From NCBI RefSeq assembly GCF_022496765.1, contig NZ_VANV01000004.1, positions 219,762 to 283,761 of the forward strand: 64,000 bases of DNA, read 5' to 3'. Every line of letters starts with the position of its first letter. Position 1 is the first letter of the stretch. Below are positions 63,170-64,000 of this stretch, piece by piece. The notes beneath the pieces were generated by a model. The model had not been told where the DNA came from, ran no database searches, and was given only the letters and a program-made list of their open reading frames with translations. Position numbers and translations under genes: made by a program. Origin of the DNA: Acidaminobacter sp. JC074. GTDB lineage: Bacteria; Bacillota; Clostridia; Peptostreptococcales; Acidaminobacteraceae.

Positions 63170-63688
63170 ATGCCTAGTTTTGAAGATTGGGAAGTAGACC
63201 AATATCTACTTGAAAAGAAAGATTATAAGAGATACTTGGATTACAAAATCAAAGAGTTCTTAAATGACCGAGAGGATGTCTATAGGATTATAGAGTTATG
63301 AAGCCTATAACCTCAATAAAATGCATCAGGAAGCCATAGACTTTATTTCTAAGTATTACTACAAATGGGCCGGAGAAATCCCGTCGAGTATATTATTTTA
63401 GATGCTCTGTTTGGTATGAACAAAAGTGAACATGATTTTAAGTGGATCAATAAGCCTATTATACTTAGAAGAGACAACATATGTGATTATGCCTTCGACG
63501 AACTAAAAGACAAAAGACGTTATGTGTCTTTTAGAGATATCTTTACTGATTTGCAAATTAACTATTATAGTCTTGTAAGCTTTGAAGAGTTTGAATTTCT
63601 GATTCAAGCAGACAAGCGACTTAAGTTTAGAATTGAAGATGAAATCAAAGTAAAGGTAAAAACAAAGAAAGAGCTTGAAAAGTTATAA
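63170..63688 (+). pseudogene. Last gene of the SNF2 cassette, broken by two frameshifts
   Basis: ATG 63170 after AAAGGA gives MPSFEDWEVDQYLLEKKDYK to a stop at 63300. The shifted frame continues YEAYNLNKMHQEAIDFISKYYY, then a second shift near 63365 joins RNPVEYIILDALFGMNKSEHDF through KLRFRIEDEIKVK to 63688. Joined length is about 172 residues. All three pieces are colinear and gap-free, so the decay, or error, is recent. No family recognised; it follows the SWIM gene by 12 nt. Confidence 0.7.
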
Positions 63689-63696
63689 TTTTTAAG

Positions 63697-63731
63697 TCAG
63701 AGCTGCTTGAAGTGGTTCTGATTTTTATTTT
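63697..63731 (+). terminator. Terminator of the SNF2 cassette
   Basis: TCAGAGCTGCTT pairs with AAGTGGTTCTGA (with wobbles), then TTTTTATTTT. Confidence 0.75.
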
Positions 63732-63839
63732 GGGAAAAAGGTTAAGAAGTAGGTCGTGATAATAGAGAATATATAAACGGACAAAATGAGGGTCTATTAC
63801 GCTCTATACACCGTTACCAAAAATGTAGTAAAACATAGA

Positions 63840-63965
63840 AAATTACATTCTGGTTAAAGTCCTAAGACCCCAAAGGCCACGGCTCTCCTTTGTATCGTGT
63901 AGGAATCTCGCCTACAGAATGGGATCGTATCTCAGTAAGAATGCCCCAAACGCCTTGTTAAAGCC
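63840..63965. other. Structured-looking non-coding region
   Basis: Noticeably more GC-rich than its surroundings and without an open frame on either strand. Successive hairpins: CAAAGG/CCTTTG (63871-63892), TGTAGG/CCTACA (63898-63916), GGG..CCC (63921-63946). Could be an RNA gene or the guide-scaffold remnant of another TnpB element. The window ends shortly after, and the rest of 63732-64000 shows nothing else. Confidence 0.35.
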
Positions 63966-64000
63966 GATCTTATGTCATTATATGTATTATGTCATTTCTT

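Noticed and set aside
23350..63688. Genome-wide reassignment of TGA as a sense codon
   Set aside because: Many intact genes here end in TGA with downstream genes positioned accordingly (for example 51623-51625, 59862-59864), so TGA is a normal stop.
1..64000. CRISPR array, tRNA, rRNA or prophage
   Set aside because: No regularly spaced repeats, cloverleaf-like or rRNA-like sequence, or phage structural genes were found on reading the window.

Overview
The window comes from a low-GC Gram-positive bacterium, most likely a Clostridia member. The evidence is strong AGGAGG-type ribosome binding sites, intrinsic terminators, S-layer-homology (SLH) surface proteins, a tungsten-type aldehyde ferredoxin oxidoreductase, c-di-GMP enzymes and a zinc-finger-less TnpB. 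No rRNA, tRNA, CRISPR array or prophage module was seen.

Layout. (1) 1-5.3 kb: an SLH surface protein, then a BlaI repressor with an M56 sensor peptidase fused to an M23 endopeptidase domain, and two TACAnnTGTA operators. (2) 5.4-17.7 kb: a trans-sulfuration-type PLP enzyme, two c-di-GMP signalling proteins, a lipoprotein serpin, small exported proteins, an M20 peptidase, an ECF sigma/DUF4179 anti-sigma pair and a TerB-like membrane protein. (3) 17.75-28.1 kb: the most interesting block. Five promoters, each with a 19-bp spacer carrying the dyad TTAnAGTnACTCTAAG, surround a BmrR-like MerR regulator. They drive a radical SAM enzyme, a paralogue of it that has lost the CxxxCxxC cluster motif, two proteins of an unrecognised repeat family, small membrane proteins, a Rieske oxygenase, S-adenosylmethionine synthetase and a MATE exporter. 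I infer a MerR-controlled system that makes, modifies or exports a small molecule and has its own SAM supply. (4) 28.1-40.5 kb: a chemoreceptor remnant, a SWIM protein, a DUF234-type ATPase, and a surface-protein cluster (two SLH proteins, a 1,310-residue repeat protein, a lipoprotein with Ca-binding-like repeats). (5) 40.5-47.7 kb: a TetR regulator with three tandem short-chain dehydrogenases sharing operator sequences, a PucR-like regulator, and an AOR operon whose MoaD-like gene has an in-frame TGA. (6) 47.7-57.5 kb: an IS200/IS605 element splits a methyltransferase gene, followed by acetyltransferases, methyltransferases, an epimerase, an HIT protein and a nitroreductase-like protein. (7) 57.5-64 kb: large palindromes, a DUF4143-type ATPase, a cassette of RQC-minor-like protein, SNF2 helicase and SWIM protein ending in a gene broken by two frameshifts, and a structured-looking non-coding tail.

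Several genes are interrupted by frameshifts or in-frame stops (24184, 45433, 55242, 57866, 63298, 63365). They could be real decay, programmed recoding, or assembly error; sequence alone cannot separate these. All functional calls are from reading motifs; no database search was run.
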